Shown here one piece after another: positions 27,609 to 36,029 of a stretch of 64,000 nucleotides of DNA. The notes under the pieces were generated by a model. It did not search any database and was not told the origin of the DNA. It saw nothing but the letters and a program-made list of their open reading frames with translations. Numbering within the stretch: the first letter of the stretch is position 1; each line of letters begins with the position of its first letter. This DNA is from Desertimonas sp963786985 (lineage in GTDB: Bacteria > Actinomycetota > Acidimicrobiia > Acidimicrobiales > Ilumatobacteraceae): positions 248,001-312,000 of the forward strand of contig CAWBBL010000009.1 of NCBI GenBank assembly GCA_963786985.1, given 5' to 3'. The position numbers were made by a program, and so were the translations under genes.

Positions 27609-28823
27609 ATGCCTGAGTTCTCTGCATCGCTCAACGAAGACCAGCTGCAGATCCAGAAGTGGGTCCACGACTTCGCCGAATCGGTCGTCCGTCCGGCCGG
27701 GAGCGAGTGGGACGAGCGCGAGGAGTTCCCCTATCCGATCGTCGAGGAGGCCGCCCAGGTCGGCTTGTACAGCTTCGACTTCATGGCCAACGCCATGTTC
27801 GACCCGACCGGTCTGACCTTGCCGGTCGCCGTCGAGGAGCTGTTCTGGGGCGACGCCGGGATCGGCATGGCGATCATGGGCTCGGGCCTCGCCGCGGCCG
27901 GCATCGCCGGAAATGGCACCCCCGAGCAGGTCGGTGAGTGGGTCCCGCAGTGCTACGGCACCCCTGACAAGATCGCCCTCGGCGCGTTCTGCGTCAGCGA
28001 GCCCGACGCCGGCTCCGACGTGTCGAGCCTGCGCACCCGGGCCGTGTACGACGAGGCCAAGGACGAATGGGTGATCAACGGCACCAAGGCGTGGATCACC
28101 AACGGCGGCATCGCCGACGTCCACGTCGTCGTCGCCGCTGTCGATCCCGAGCTGAAGGGCCGCGGTCAGGCGAGCTTCGTGATCGGACCGGATACCCCGG
28201 GCCTGAGCCAGGGACAGAAGTACAAGAAGCATGGCATCCGCGCCTCGCACACCGCCGAGGTCGTGCTCGACGACGTACGGATCCCCGGCCGCCAACTGCT
28301 CGGGGGTAAGGACAAGCTCGACGAGAAGCTCGCCCGGGCTCGGGAGAATGGGCGGTCGGGCGCCAAGCAGCCGGCGATGGCGACGTTCGAGGCCACCCGC
28401 CCGACGGTCGGTGCCCAGGCCATCGGCATCGCCCGGGCGGCCTACGAGTACTCGCTGGAGTACGCCAAGGAGCGCATGGCGTTCGGCAAGCCGATCATCA
28501 TGAACCAGGCGATCGCCTTCAAGCTCGCCAACATGATCACCGAGATCGACGCGGCTCGCCTGCTCATCTGGCGGGCCGCCTGGCTCGCCCACAACGGCGG
28601 CTACACCAATGCCGAAGGCTCGATGAGCAAGTACAAGGCCAGCGAGGTGTCCGTGTGGGTGACCAACGAGGCGATCCAGATCCTCGGCGGCTACGGCTAC
28701 ACCCGTGAGTACCCCGTTGAGCGGTGGCACCGCGATGCCAAGATCCACACGATCTTCGAAGGCACCAGCGAGATCCAGCAACTGGTGATCGCCCGGGCGA
28801 TATCAGGCCTGCGTATCGAGTAG
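27609..28823 (+). CDS. Acyl-CoA dehydrogenase
   Basis: An FAD-dependent acyl-CoA dehydrogenase of about 404 residues. Conserved features: FCVSEPDAGSDVSSLRTRA (flavin and substrate contact), WVINGTKAWITNGG, ERMAFGKPI, IQILGGYGYTREYPVERWHRD and the C-terminal IFEGTSEIQQLVIAR with the catalytic-Glu loop. Introduces a double bond between C2 and C3 of an acyl-CoA; chain preference cannot be told. ATG at 27609 follows the palindromic operator candidate. Possibly an independent transcript ending in a small hairpin at 28831. Confidence 0.92.
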   Translation: MPEFSASLNEDQLQIQKWVHDFAESVVRPAGSEWDEREEFPYPIVEEAAQVGLYSFDFMANAMFDPTGLTLPVAVEELFWGDAGIGMAIMGSGLAAAGIAGNGTPEQVGEWVPQCYGTPDKIALGAFCVSEPDAGSDVSSLRTRAVYDEAKDEWVINGTKAWITNGGIADVHVVVAAVDPELKGRGQASFVIGPDTPGLSQGQKYKKHGIRASHTAEVVLDDVRIPGRQLLGGKDKLDEKLARARENGRSGAKQPAMATFEATRPTVGAQAIGIARAAYEYSLEYAKERMAFGKPIIMNQAIAFKLANMITEIDAARLLIWRAAWLAHNGGYTNAEGSMSKYKASEVSVWVTNEAIQILGGYGYTREYPVERWHRDAKIHTIFEGTSEIQQLVIARAISGLRIE

Positions 28824-28830
28824 ATGAGCG

Positions 28831-28851
28831 CAGCGGCCAACCGCCGCTGCT
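28831..28851. terminator. Small hairpin after acyl-CoA dehydrogenase
   Basis: GCAGCGG (28831-28837) pairs with CCGCTGC (28845-28851) across a 7-nt loop, 7 bp after the stop codon. No T-run follows. The remaining bases to 29082 show no gene I can support. Confidence 0.45.
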
Positions 28852-29082
28852 ACGAACACCCGATCTGTCGAGGGATACCATCCCGAAGATCGTGTCGGGT
28901 GTAGAAGGTCATGGACCTGCTGGAAGTGGTGTCGGCTCGATCCTCTGCGAGCGCGGGTGACTGACAGTCCGCCAGCGGCTTCATCACCGCACTAGGGTCG
29001 AGGTCGCCCCAGTCGTGCGGGCGCCCGTACCGAAGCGCTTCTCACGTTGGTCGCCATCCAACCAGTCGTAGGGGCGGTTCGT

Positions 29083-29406
29083 GTGACCGAGATTGTTCAG
29101 TTCGAAACAGGGCATGGTCCAGTGCTCGTTGAGGTCGCCGAGGTCAACGTCGGCACGGAGCACATCGTGCGCAATCAGGTAGGGGTGCTTCAGGCCGAGA
29201 CGCGCCTCGACGAGGCGATTCAGGCCGCACGGCCGGCGATTCGCGCGGTGTTGGAAACGCTGCGGGAGCTTGCCTCGGAGGAGCATGTCGTCGAGTTCGG
29301 AATCAAATTGAACGCCGAAGCAGGAGTGGTAGTCGCGAAGACAGCAGCTGAGGGCCACTTCATCGTGAAGATCACATGGAGGCGGGACACCACGTCGGAG
29401 GAGTGA
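29083..29406 (+). CDS. Trypco1-like domain protein (CU044_2847 family)
   Basis: A 107-residue single-domain protein. The pattern of an N-terminal strand pair (EIVQFETGHGPVLVEVAEV), a central helix (LDEAIQAARPAIRAVLETLR) and the C-terminal VVEFGIKLNAEAGVVVAKT and GHFIVKITWRR matches the trypsin-co-occurring domain 1 (Trypco1), proposed as a component of trypsin-based counter-invader and signalling systems in bacteria. GTG at 29083 follows AGGGG by about 9 bp. A trypsin or effector partner is not visible: the next few hundred bases hold only short, broken frames. It may therefore be an orphan left after loss of its partner. Confidence 0.7.
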   Translation: MTEIVQFETGHGPVLVEVAEVNVGTEHIVRNQVGVLQAETRLDEAIQAARPAIRAVLETLRELASEEHVVEFGIKLNAEAGVVVAKTAAEGHFIVKITWRRDTTSEE

Positions 29407-29666
29407 CGATCAATCTGGCGTTCAACTTCGAGGAGTGGTTGGCCAAGCGGTCGTGGCCACGGTGTTGAAGTCCAAACGGTGCGGGCCGACACCGTGGTCG
29501 CGGAGGCGAACGTGGTGTGGATGTCTGGACGGGCACACAAGCTGGCCGACAGGCGCGGAGATAGGAGCGCGAAAGCTCACGTACGCGGTCTGCGGCCGCG
29601 TTGATCCAGCCGAGAAGGACGCGCCCGCTCGATACGTCGTGAGTTTGGCCGCCTTGTTCGGAACCT
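29407..29666. other. No supportable gene; short broken frames only
   Basis: Between the Trypco1-like gene and the promoter repeat no frame shows a recognisable protein. A frame beginning ATG at about 29375 (INLAFNFEEWLAKRSW) ends after 31 codons. The segment may be the decayed remainder of a partner gene. Confidence 0.5.
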
Positions 29667-29702
29667 CCGGGCATGGTTGGTGAGGAAGCTCCACTCTGTC
29701 AT
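29667..29702 (-). pseudogene. Truncated copy of the winged-helix regulator start
   Basis: On the minus strand ATG at 29702 begins MTEWSFLTNHAR, identical to the first 12 residues of the regulator at 33081, after which similarity ends. It is the 5' stub of a duplicated gene carried by the 95-bp inverted repeat. Confidence 0.8.
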
Positions 29703-29770
29703 GACGGCACAGAACCTAGTCACATGATTCTAGAAGTAGGTTGCTAGTTTTCTGCATCCGGCATACGATG
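29675..29770 (+). repeat. Inverted repeat copy 1: duplicated divergent promoter region
   Basis: About 95 bp are nearly identical, in opposite orientation, to 33015-33108. The conserved stretch includes the first codons of the regulator, TAGTCACAT, TTCTAGAAGTAGGTTGCTAG and GCATACGAT. The two copies bracket about 3.2 kb holding hsp20, a yihY-like gene, a GNAT remnant and a membrane protein gene. Confidence 0.88.
29741..29769 (+). promoter_or_regulatory. Predicted hsp20 promoter
   Basis: TTGCTA (29741-29746), a 17-bp spacer and TACGAT (29764-29769) resemble a sigma-70-type promoter reading towards hsp20, whose ATG is at 29836. The same pair with identical spacing is preserved in the other repeat copy. 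Confidence 0.6.
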
Positions 29771-29835
29771 GGTGTGACACCCCGAAGATGCCGGTCGCCG
29801 ACCGTCAGCTGCTCGGGTGATCGAAAGGATCTGAC

Positions 29836-30274
29836 ATGTTGATTCGATCCGAGCCATTCCGCGAGTTCGACCGGCTCACCGAGGCAATGCTCAGCGAACG
29901 CCGGGCCCGCCAAATCCCCGTCGACGCCTACCGTCGGGGCAACGAGTTCAAGGTCCATCTCGACCTACCCGGCGTCGATTCCCGATTCATCGAGCTGACC
30001 GTCGAGAAGGATCTGCTCACCGTGAAGGCGACATGCGGGCTGGGTCCGCGCTGAGGGCGACCAGATCCAGATCGCCGAACGGGCCCAAGGCGAGTTCAGC
30101 CGCCAACTGTTCCTCGGCGAGGGCCTCGACCGCGACCACCTCAGCGCCACCTACGAGAACGGTGTGCTCACCCTGACCATCCCCGTCGCCGACGAGGCCA
30201 AGCCCCGCAAGGTCGAAATCACCAACGCCGGCGACGTGGTACAAGCGGTCACCGCAGGCTCCGCCGCCGAGTAA
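29836..30274 (+). CDS. Hsp20/alpha-crystallin small heat-shock protein, apparent +1 frameshift
   Basis: A holdase chaperone that binds unfolding proteins. The N-terminal frame reads LIRSEPFREFDRLTEAM and the crystallin start VDAYRRGNEFKVHLDLPGVD, reaching a TGA at 30052. The rest of the crystallin domain continues in the next frame (EGDQIQIAERAQGEFSRQLF, LSATYENGVLTLTIPVADEA) to TAA at 30274. Deleting one base in GGGCTGGG (about 30037-30043) joins them into an about 145-residue protein, normal for the family. The strong promoter repeat upstream suggests control by the regulator at 33081. Confidence 0.9.
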
Positions 30275-30392
30275 GCAACCGGCTCACCTCCAACGGCACG
30301 GCTCAATGACGAGCCGGGCCGTTGCCGGTGCGCTGGGCAGCGGAACCGTCACCTCGGGCGCACCCACAAGTGTGGGTGGTGTATTCGGAGCG

Positions 30393-31445
30393 TCAGGCGT
30401 CGTCGGTGCGTGCGTTTTCGTGTTGATTCGTCGTCAGCTCGTTGCCGGCCTGTTTCCGCGCCGAGGCCTCCTGCCCATCATGGTCGAAGGTGACGTCGAC
30501 GGACTCGAAACCCTTGTGTCGCTGGGCTGTGGCCGCGTCGGTATAGGCGCGTTGGTCGGCGCCGGTGAGATCGACGTTGTCGGTGAACGGGGTGAGCAAG
30601 GCGCGCGGAAACAGGTGCTTGGTGCGCACGACGTTGATCTCCACGCTCATCACGACACCGAGGGCTGCCAGGAAGATCCACGCCAGTAGGCCGAGCACCA
30701 CGGCGAACACCCCGTAGGTGGCGTTGGCGTCCTTGACGACGTTGGCCACGTAGGCCGTGCCGAACAGTTGCAGCAACTGCCAGATGACGGCGGCGATGAT
30801 GGCGCCGGGCGCGACGTCGTGCACGCTGAGCTTGATGGCCGTGGAGACACGGAAGGCGACAACGAAGATGGCTGCGTTGACGGCCACTGCGGCGGCCGTC
30901 ACTAGGACTGCGACCCATCCCGTGAACAGGGCGCCGCTGTTCGCGGCGCTGCCGCCGAGCGCCGACAGGATCGTCGTGGCGAGGACGGCGATTCCGGCGG
31001 TGCCGATGAGCAGCACGCTACGCAGACGTGCCTTGAGGGGGTTCGGTCGACGATTGCGCGGAACCGACCAGGCGACGTTCATGGCATTCTGCAACGCCTG
31101 TGCGACACCGAGCGCGCCGTACAACGCGACGAGCCCACCGATGACGATGGCGGTGCCGTTGCCTTGCAGACCCTGCGGGTCGCTCAACTGGTCGCGGAAG
31201 ATCGGGAACTGGCTCAACGCCGAGTCGAGGATCCGTTGCTCAAGATCACTGTTGCCCTGGAGCACGAAGCCGAGCAGTGACGCCAGCAGCAGTAGCAGTG
31301 GGAAGAGCGACAGGAAGCCGTAGAACGTGATCAGCGCGGCAAGGTATGCACCCTGGTCTTCGAAGAACTTGTACATCACCGCAACGGGAAACCCGGCCCA
31401 ACGATGTCGCCGCTGGTACCCGTCCAGCCACCCTGTCACCTGCAT
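30393..31445 (-). CDS. YihY/UPF0761 family inner membrane protein
   Basis: A polytopic membrane protein of about 350 residues, once called ribonuclease BN, function still unclear. The N-terminal block AVMYKFFEDQGAYLAALITF and FYGFLSLFPLLLLLASLLGF, the GLGVAQALQNAMN-like helix (ALGVAQALQNAMNVAW) and the C-terminal FGTAYVANVVKDANATYGVF are diagnostic. About six helices are followed by a hydrophilic His/Asp-rich tail. ATG at 31445 is chosen because GAGGAG lies 6 bp upstream; an in-frame ATG occurs at 31487. Confidence 0.88.
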   Translation of the reverse strand: MQVTGWLDGYQRRHRWAGFPVAVMYKFFEDQGAYLAALITFYGFLSLFPLLLLLASLLGFVLQGNSDLEQRILDSALSQFPIFRDQLSDPQGLQGNGTAIVIGGLVALYGALGVAQALQNAMNVAWSVPRNRRPNPLKARLRSVLLIGTAGIAVLATTILSALGGSAANSGALFTGWVAVLVTAAAVAVNAAIFVVAFRVSTAIKLSVHDVAPGAIIAAVIWQLLQLFGTAYVANVVKDANATYGVFAVVLGLLAWIFLAALGVVMSVEINVVRTKHLFPRALLTPFTDNVDLTGADQRAYTDAATAQRHKGFESVDVTFDHDGQEASARKQAGNELTTNQHENARTDDA

Positions 31446-31546
31446 GCCGGGCTCCTCGCCCCCATCCATCCAGCCCTTTTCACCCAACTCTCACACCACC
31501 GCCCAAACGCAAGAGGCGGTCAAGCTTCACACGCTTGACGAGGTTG

Positions 31547-31744
31547 TCACAGGCGTCCGCGAAGAGGTAGGTATGCCGATCTGGCGCGCCACGCCGGCCG
31601 GGGCCGACAAGGTTCCCCGTGATGAAACGTCAGGACATCTGCGTCGCTGTTCAAGTCGGCGAGGAGGTCAAGGTTGTCCGAACTCAGACGTCGGAGCTCG
31701 AGCCGCTCCGTGAGGAAGTCGCTGAGCACGAGACAAGGTTGCAT
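31547..31744 (-). pseudogene. Remnant of a GNAT acetyltransferase N-terminus
   Basis: The first about 40 residues (LTERLELRRLSSDNLDLLAD, LNSDADVLTF) match the beginning of RimJ/RimL-type GNAT acetyltransferases. The frame then becomes Arg/Pro-rich and ends without the acetyl-CoA-binding motif, so only a fragment remains. It supports the view that this accessory region has undergone deletion. Confidence 0.6.
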
Positions 31745-32113
31745 GCGGTCGCGGCCGAAGCGCTGCCCGCAAGCTCCGGTATGGCGAGCACAGATTCGCG
31801 AGACACAACGACGTCGCCGGATCGCTCCTGATGCGCACCGATCTGCATCGAAGTGTTCGACACGGAGCCGCGACGTTCGAGTACGGCAATCCAGGCCAAG
31901 TCCGTCGGCCTCGAACCGGCCGTGCCAGTGACCACATCACGACCCCTCAAGGAGTGCGGCTTCGTTGACCACTTGACGTTCGGCGGCACGGTCGTGCTCA
32001 CTGCCCCGGCATCGCGGAAGGCCGAACGCCTCAAGCGTCGCTGACCATCTACACGATGACGCAGGAGATCCACGCAGCCACGGAGGAGACGCGACGGAAG
32101 GTGGGGGGTGCGT
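31745..32113. other. No supportable gene
   Basis: Short frames exist on both strands but none shows a family I recognise or a plausible start. The base composition is less GC-biased than in neighbouring genes. It looks like decayed accessory DNA. Confidence 0.4.
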
Positions 32114-32139
32114 GTGGGCCCCTCCGTGGAGGGGCCCAC
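32114..32139. terminator. 12-bp perfect hairpin
   Basis: GTGGGCCCCTCC (32114-32125) pairs with GGAGGGGCCCAC (32128-32139) with only two loop bases. It lies 38 bp after the stop of the minus-strand membrane protein gene and probably ends its transcript. Confidence 0.65.
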
Positions 32140-32176
32140 TGGATTGTGGTCGATCGGATCGCCGCGATCGTGACGG

Positions 32177-32953
32177 TCAGACAGCCGCCGGCGTCTGGCC
32201 CGGCCTGTCCATGAGCAACGCCTCTGGGATCGTGTCCGGTACGTCGACCTTGTTGCGACGGCGGGTGTCCCAGATGAACGCGGCGCCCATCACTGTGCAC
32301 ACCACGCCCAAACCGGCGAGCAGCGCCGACACACCGAGAGCCAACTGCAACGTACTGTGCGTTGCCGCACCGACACCGAGCTCGGCCACCAGGGCGTGAG
32401 CGGTACCACTCCAGGCCATGTCACGGGCCGCCGCCTCGACAGGAACGGCACGGTCGAACCCGGTCCAGTAGCGGCCGTCGACCTCGAAATCGCACGTCAC
32501 ACCCTCGGCCGGGAACGGATCTGGAACTGCAACCATCTGGCCGTTGCAGTCGAACTCAGTTGCCATCCCGTCGTCACCGGTCAGATCAGCCTCACTCAAC
32601 ACCACCGTCTGGGTGCCGTGCAACGTGTGAAACGAGATCGTCGCCATCTGGTACATGTACTCGGTGGCACTATTGACGAGCGGATCGTTGGGATCCAGAT
32701 CGGACTCGACGATCGGGAAGCCCCAATCGTCTTCCAACAACGATCTGATCGCCAAACCGCCCTCGACTTCGCCACCGTCGACGAGCTGACCGTCGTCGTT
32801 GTAGCTGAGTTCGACATCTTGAACCTCGCTGAACGATTGCAATGCTCCGTAGCCGCCTTGAACCTTGCTGTAAGCGACACCGGCGCCGACGAAGTAGCCG
32901 ATCCCGACGACGACCAAGAAGATCCCGAGTAGTCCCAGGGGCTTCCTCAACAT
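32177..32953 (-). CDS. Membrane protein of unknown function (two helices, extracytoplasmic domain)
   Basis: Not recognised. A 258-residue protein with an N-terminal helix (GLLGIFLVVVGIGYFVGAGV), an acidic domain of about 170 residues facing outside, and a C-terminal helix (LALGVSALLAGLGVVCTVMG) with a short cytoplasmic tail. Two cysteines in the domain (EFDCNGQM, VTCDFEV) could form a disulfide. It is read from a promoter (33044 to 33016) identical in layout to that of hsp20 and divergent from the winged-helix regulator, so membrane or protein-folding stress is a plausible setting. Confidence 0.75.
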   Translation of the reverse strand: MLRKPLGLLGIFLVVVGIGYFVGAGVAYSKVQGGYGALQSFSEVQDVELSYNDDGQLVDGGEVEGGLAIRSLLEDDWGFPIVESDLDPNDPLVNSATEYMYQMATISFHTLHGTQTVVLSEADLTGDDGMATEFDCNGQMVAVPDPFPAEGVTCDFEVDGRYWTGFDRAVPVEAAARDMAWSGTAHALVAELGVGAATHSTLQLALGVSALLAGLGVVCTVMGAAFIWDTRRRNKVDVPDTIPEALLMDRPGQTPAAV

Positions 32954-33014
32954 GACAACTCACTCTTGTAGATTCTGCGATTCATCTGCACGTTCCCTTC
33001 GTAGAGTCGAAACG

Positions 33015-33108
33015 CATCGTATGCTGGACGCATAAAACTAGCAACCTACTTCTAGAATTATGTGACTAGGCTGTGCTGTCATGACGGAGTGGAGCTTCCT
33101 CACCAATC
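33015..33108 (-). repeat. Inverted repeat copy 2: original divergent promoter region
   Basis: Reverse complement of 29675-29770 with about eight differences. This copy leads into the full-length regulator on the plus strand and into the membrane protein gene on the minus strand, so it is probably the parental copy. Confidence 0.88.
33016..33044 (-). promoter_or_regulatory. Predicted promoter of the 32177-32953 membrane protein gene
   Basis: Reading on the minus strand, TTGCTA (33044-33039), 17 bp and TACGAT (33021-33016), identical to the hsp20 promoter hexamers. A TAGAAT -10-like box (33053-33058) on the other strand could serve the regulator; TTCTAGAA at its edge is a candidate operator half. 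Confidence 0.6.
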
Positions 33109-33389
33109 ACGCTCGGGTCCTCGTGTGCATCGCCCACGACCCCGGCGTGCGCCTGCGCGACATCGCCACGACGCTGGACATCACCGAACGCAGCGCCTAC
33201 AGCATCGTCACCGACCTGACCGCGGCCGGCTACGTCGTCAAGGCCAAGGACGGCCGACGCAACCGCTACCAGATCCAGGCTCACCTGCCGCTACGAGAAG
33301 CCATCACCCAGCAACGCACCATCGGCGAAGTGCTCGACGTCCTCGTCGAATCCGACATGCGTCCCCAACGCCGACGGGCACCCGGGTGA
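33081..33389 (+). CDS. Winged-helix transcriptional regulator (MarR/ArsR-like)
   Basis: A 102-residue DNA-binding protein. VRLRDIATTLDITERSAYSI is a clear helix-turn-helix, followed by VTDLTAAGYVVKAKDGRRNR, the recognition wing, and a short C-terminal helix likely used for dimerisation. No sensor cysteines are present. Divergent from the membrane protein gene across a promoter region that has been copied, in inverted orientation, in front of hsp20. This suggests that it controls both, and itself. Confidence 0.85.
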   Translation: MTEWSFLTNHARVLVCIAHDPGVRLRDIATTLDITERSAYSIVTDLTAAGYVVKAKDGRRNRYQIQAHLPLREAITQQRTIGEVLDVLVESDMRPQRRRAPG

Positions 33390-33643
33390 GCGGAGCACGT
33401 CAAGACCCGCATCCCTCGCCGATGCGAATCTGAGCCGCCCACCCAGAGGACCTTCGCCAGACCGTCACCACAGGTGAGACCAACCGAACCAACAACGGAA
33501 ACCTGTCTCCTCGGCCAGCGATCATCTCCTCAAGTCCCGCGCGCGCCGAGTCGCGAGCACGTGACCTGGTTGCGTTGCCATGGGCAACGGGTACGGGAGT
33601 GCCGTCGGCCGGGACGAACCGGCAACGCTGAAGAGGAGTGGTG

Positions 33644-33847
33644 ATGGGTAGCGATCCTGAGCGTCAGGGCAAACGCGATAACCAGGTGGACGAGGAGATG
33701 GCGAGCGCCGATCGCACCAATGGCGAGCGTCCTGCGAACGACGAGCACGGACCTCCGCAGCGCTCTGACGGCTCGGACCCGGAAGCACCTGGCGCTTACG
33801 TCAACGACAACGACGCCTCCCGCGTTCCCGAACCGAACGAGCCTGCA
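33644..33847 (+). CDS. Small hydrophilic protein of unknown function
   Basis: A 68-residue, very polar sequence (GSDPERQGKRDNQVDEEMAS; ending VPEPNEPA) without hydrophobic core, probably disordered. ATG at 33644 has a strong AAGAGGAG ribosome binding site five bases upstream, which is the main support that it is expressed. Not recognised as a family. The last codons are followed by TAA at 33848-33850. Confidence 0.5.
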
Positions 33848-34048
33848 TAACGCGCTGGGCAGCTGGTGGGCGAACCTCGCCGAGACCAACGGACGCAAAC
33901 CGATGCGACCACGCGGTGGTGCTGTGGTGTTCCGCCGACGTTGGCCCGCGGCCGCAGGAGGGCGAGAATGACGCTCAAGCAGGATCCGTGATGGCTTCGA
34001 GTCGTCTCGCTGTGCGGCGAACACGACCGAGTGACCGCGAGCCGACCT

Positions 34049-34616
34049 TCAAGCCGTGACTCGACTGGGCTGGTAACGCAGAGCGACCGCCCCCGCCCGG
34101 AACTCCTGGCGCCCCACGAGCTTCAGCTCGAGCCGCTCGCTCAGGCCGGCGAACAACGTCGGCCCGTGGCCCGCCACGATGGGCTGCACGACGAACTCGT
34201 ACTCATCGATCAATCCCAGGTCCGCCAAGGCCAGCGGGAGGGTCACGCCCCCCACGTACAGGCCTCTGCCAGGCTCCCGCTTGAGCTGCTGAACGGCGTT
34301 CTCCAGGTCACCCTGCACGAGCTCCGCGTTCCAATCGACCCGGTCCAGGGTGCCCGACACGACGTACTTCTTTGCCCCGTCGATCGTCCGGGCGAAGGGG
34401 ATCATCCAATCAGCCATCCAGTCAGGCCACGTTCCCGTCGCCGGCTGCCGCCACGCTGCCTCCATCATCTCGTAGGTCACCCGGCCGAAGAGCAGGGCAT
34501 CGGCTCGTTCCAGCTCGTCGGCGAAGTGGCGATGCAACTCCTCGTCCGGTGTGGCCCACCCGGTGATCGCAGCAGCCGTCGAGGGTGACGTTGATCGAGT
34601 ATCGGAGCGGTCTCAT
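34049..34616 (-). CDS. Dihydrofolate reductase-like (RibD C-terminal) protein, apparent +1 frameshift
   Basis: Member of the RibD/DHFR-fold family of NADPH reductases widespread in actinobacteria, substrate unknown. The first strand MRPLRYSINVTLDGCCDH starts at ATG 34616 behind AAGGGAGAGC; the remainder (ELERADALLFGRVTYEMMEA, KKYVVSGTLDRVDWNAELV, YVGGVTLPLALADLGLIDEY) is in another frame. One base removed near 34557-34566 (CACCGGGTGGGCC) joins them to a protein of about 188 residues. Confidence 0.87.
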
Positions 34617-34741
34617 CGGTTGCTCTCCCTTGCTGCGGTCGCCGGCACCTGGCGGACCGTGATCAGACCGGCGCCGCCGCCATTTCGCATCGGTCCCCCG
34701 GTCGGACCGTAATCGGACCCGGCTTGCGTATCGAGTAGCGC

Positions 34742-35185
34742 TCAGTGCCAGTCGCTGATGGGGACGTCGTCCGGGGCCGGGGACCCTGTTCCGGTCTCGA
34801 TGAGGCTCTTGAGACTGAGGAGGAACGCCGCCCACTTGGTGCTGCAGTGGGCGAGGAACTCGACGGGCTCGGCCCAGCCCTCGTGGGCGAAGCGGACGAT
34901 GGTGAACCCGTCGGTCCGGGAGAGGCGCCAGTTGACGGTCGTGTCGATCCACTCGGGCGGTCCGTCGGCGACCCGCCAGCGGACGAGTTCGCCTGGGGTG
35001 AGCTCGATCACCTCCATGTCGAAGCCGCCCTGGGGGAACCGGAACTCGATCTTTCCGCCGAGGTCGGGGTCGCCGTGAGTGTCGGTCGTCCACCAACCCG
35101 ACAGGCCGTCGATGGTGGTGAGGGCGGCGTAGACGTCGTCGGTGGACGACGACTTGACGCCGATGCGGTGATGGATGTCGGTCAT
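34742..35185 (-). CDS. SRPBCC (AHSA1/START-like) domain protein
   Basis: A 147-residue protein of the activator-of-Hsp90-homologue-1-like superfamily, a hydrophobic-cavity fold. Typical strands: TIDGLSGWWTTDTHGDPDLG, KIEFRFPQGGFDMEVIELTP, WRLSRTDGFTIVRFAHEGW. Third gene of an operon with an ArsR repressor and a second SRPBCC gene; such trios are common in actinobacteria, but their ligand is generally unknown. Confidence 0.85.
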   Translation of the reverse strand: MTDIHHRIGVKSSSTDDVYAALTTIDGLSGWWTTDTHGDPDLGGKIEFRFPQGGFDMEVIELTPGELVRWRVADGPPEWIDTTVNWRLSRTDGFTIVRFAHEGWAEPVEFLAHCSTKWAAFLLSLKSLIETGTGSPAPDDVPISDWH

Positions 35186-35186
35186 G

Positions 35187-35552
35187 TCACTTTCCTTGCT
35201 TGTTGTTGGGGGACTGTTGGTTGGCGGTGCGGCGTTCGATCTGTTCGGCGATGCGGGCGATGCGGCGCAGTCGGCCGTCCCAGCTCGATCCGACGTTGGC
35301 GAGTTGCGCGGCGGCCCTGGCGAGTTGGGCGTTGTCGACCCGGTAACGGTGCTCGCGACCGGCGGCGGTGCCGTGGACGAGACCCACTCGATGAAGCACC
35401 GTCAGGTGTTTGGCCACTGCTTGACGGGTGACCGGCAGCTGCTCGCTCAAGGCGGTTGCCGTCCCGGTGCCCTCGACGAGCATGAGGTCGAGCATCCGAC
35501 GCCGGGTCGGGTCACCCACCGCCGACCAGAGCTCATCGTCGACAGCCGTCAC
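35187..35552 (-). CDS. ArsR-family transcriptional repressor
   Basis: A 121-residue winged-helix protein. The block DPTRRRMLDLMLVEGTGTAT followed by LSEQLPVTRQAVAKHLTVLH is the family helix-turn-helix, with the wing at GREHRYRVDN. It lacks the CxC metal motif of metal-sensing ArsR proteins, so it likely senses something else. Start overlaps the stop of the upstream SRPBCC gene (ATGA). Two inverted repeats near 36030 and 36074 are candidate binding sites, implying autoregulation. Confidence 0.9.
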   Translation of the reverse strand: MTAVDDELWSAVGDPTRRRMLDLMLVEGTGTATALSEQLPVTRQAVAKHLTVLHRVGLVHGTAAGREHRYRVDNAQLARAAAQLANVGSSWDGRLRRIARIAEQIERRTANQQSPNNKQGK

Positions 35553-36013
35553 GACGCCACCCCGACCGTTGGCGCGTAGGCGGCGAGCCGGGGCAGGAAG
35601 TAGTCCCAGCCCGCGCCGTGCTCCCGGTACTGCTCCTCGAGCACGGCGACCTCCCAGCCCTTCTCGCGGAAGCCGGTCTCGGTCATCCGCAGCAGCGTGC
35701 CGTCACCGTGGGCGGACACCTCGAACGTGACGAGCAGCGAGTTGGTCTCGTCGGCGGTCTCGCCGTCGGGGTACACCCACCGGAACGAGAACAGCCTCGG
35801 CGGTTCGGCTTCGACGACCGTGACCTGAGGGATCTGGGCGTCGGCCGACGACCGGTCGCCGAACACGAGCTCGCCCACGGCCCCCGGGGTCGGGTCGATC
35901 ACCGCCTCGTCCGGCCACCACTGGGTCAGGTGCTCGGGACTCGTGATGACCTCGAACACCGTTGCCGGTGAGGCGTTGATCTCGATCTCCCGCTCGATCT
36001 TTCCGTACTCCAT
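35549..36013 (-). CDS. SRPBCC (AHSA1-like) domain protein
   Basis: A 154-residue START-like fold protein: KIEREIEINASPATVFEVIT, SPEHLTQWWPDEAVIDPTPG, FSFRWVYPDGETADETNSLL and an aromatic C-terminal helix. ATG at 36013 is preceded by GGAGAGGG. First gene of the SRPBCC-ArsR-SRPBCC operon. Confidence 0.88.
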   Translation of the reverse strand: MEYGKIEREIEINASPATVFEVITSPEHLTQWWPDEAVIDPTPGAVGELVFGDRSSADAQIPQVTVVEAEPPRLFSFRWVYPDGETADETNSLLVTFEVSAHGDGTLLRMTETGFREKGWEVAVLEEQYREHGAGWDYFLPRLAAYAPTVGVAS

Positions 36014-36029
36014 CGGACCCTCTCCTATT

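Noticed and set aside
31853..32044. Possible small gene or transposase remnant between the GNAT fragment and the hairpin at 32114
   Set aside because: No frame shows a transposase motif, terminal repeats or a good start; left as decayed DNA.
28810..34737. Shared 14-mer TGCGTATCGAGTAG at 28811 and 34725
   Set aside because: Several 14-mer matches are expected by chance in 64 kb; flanks are unrelated.
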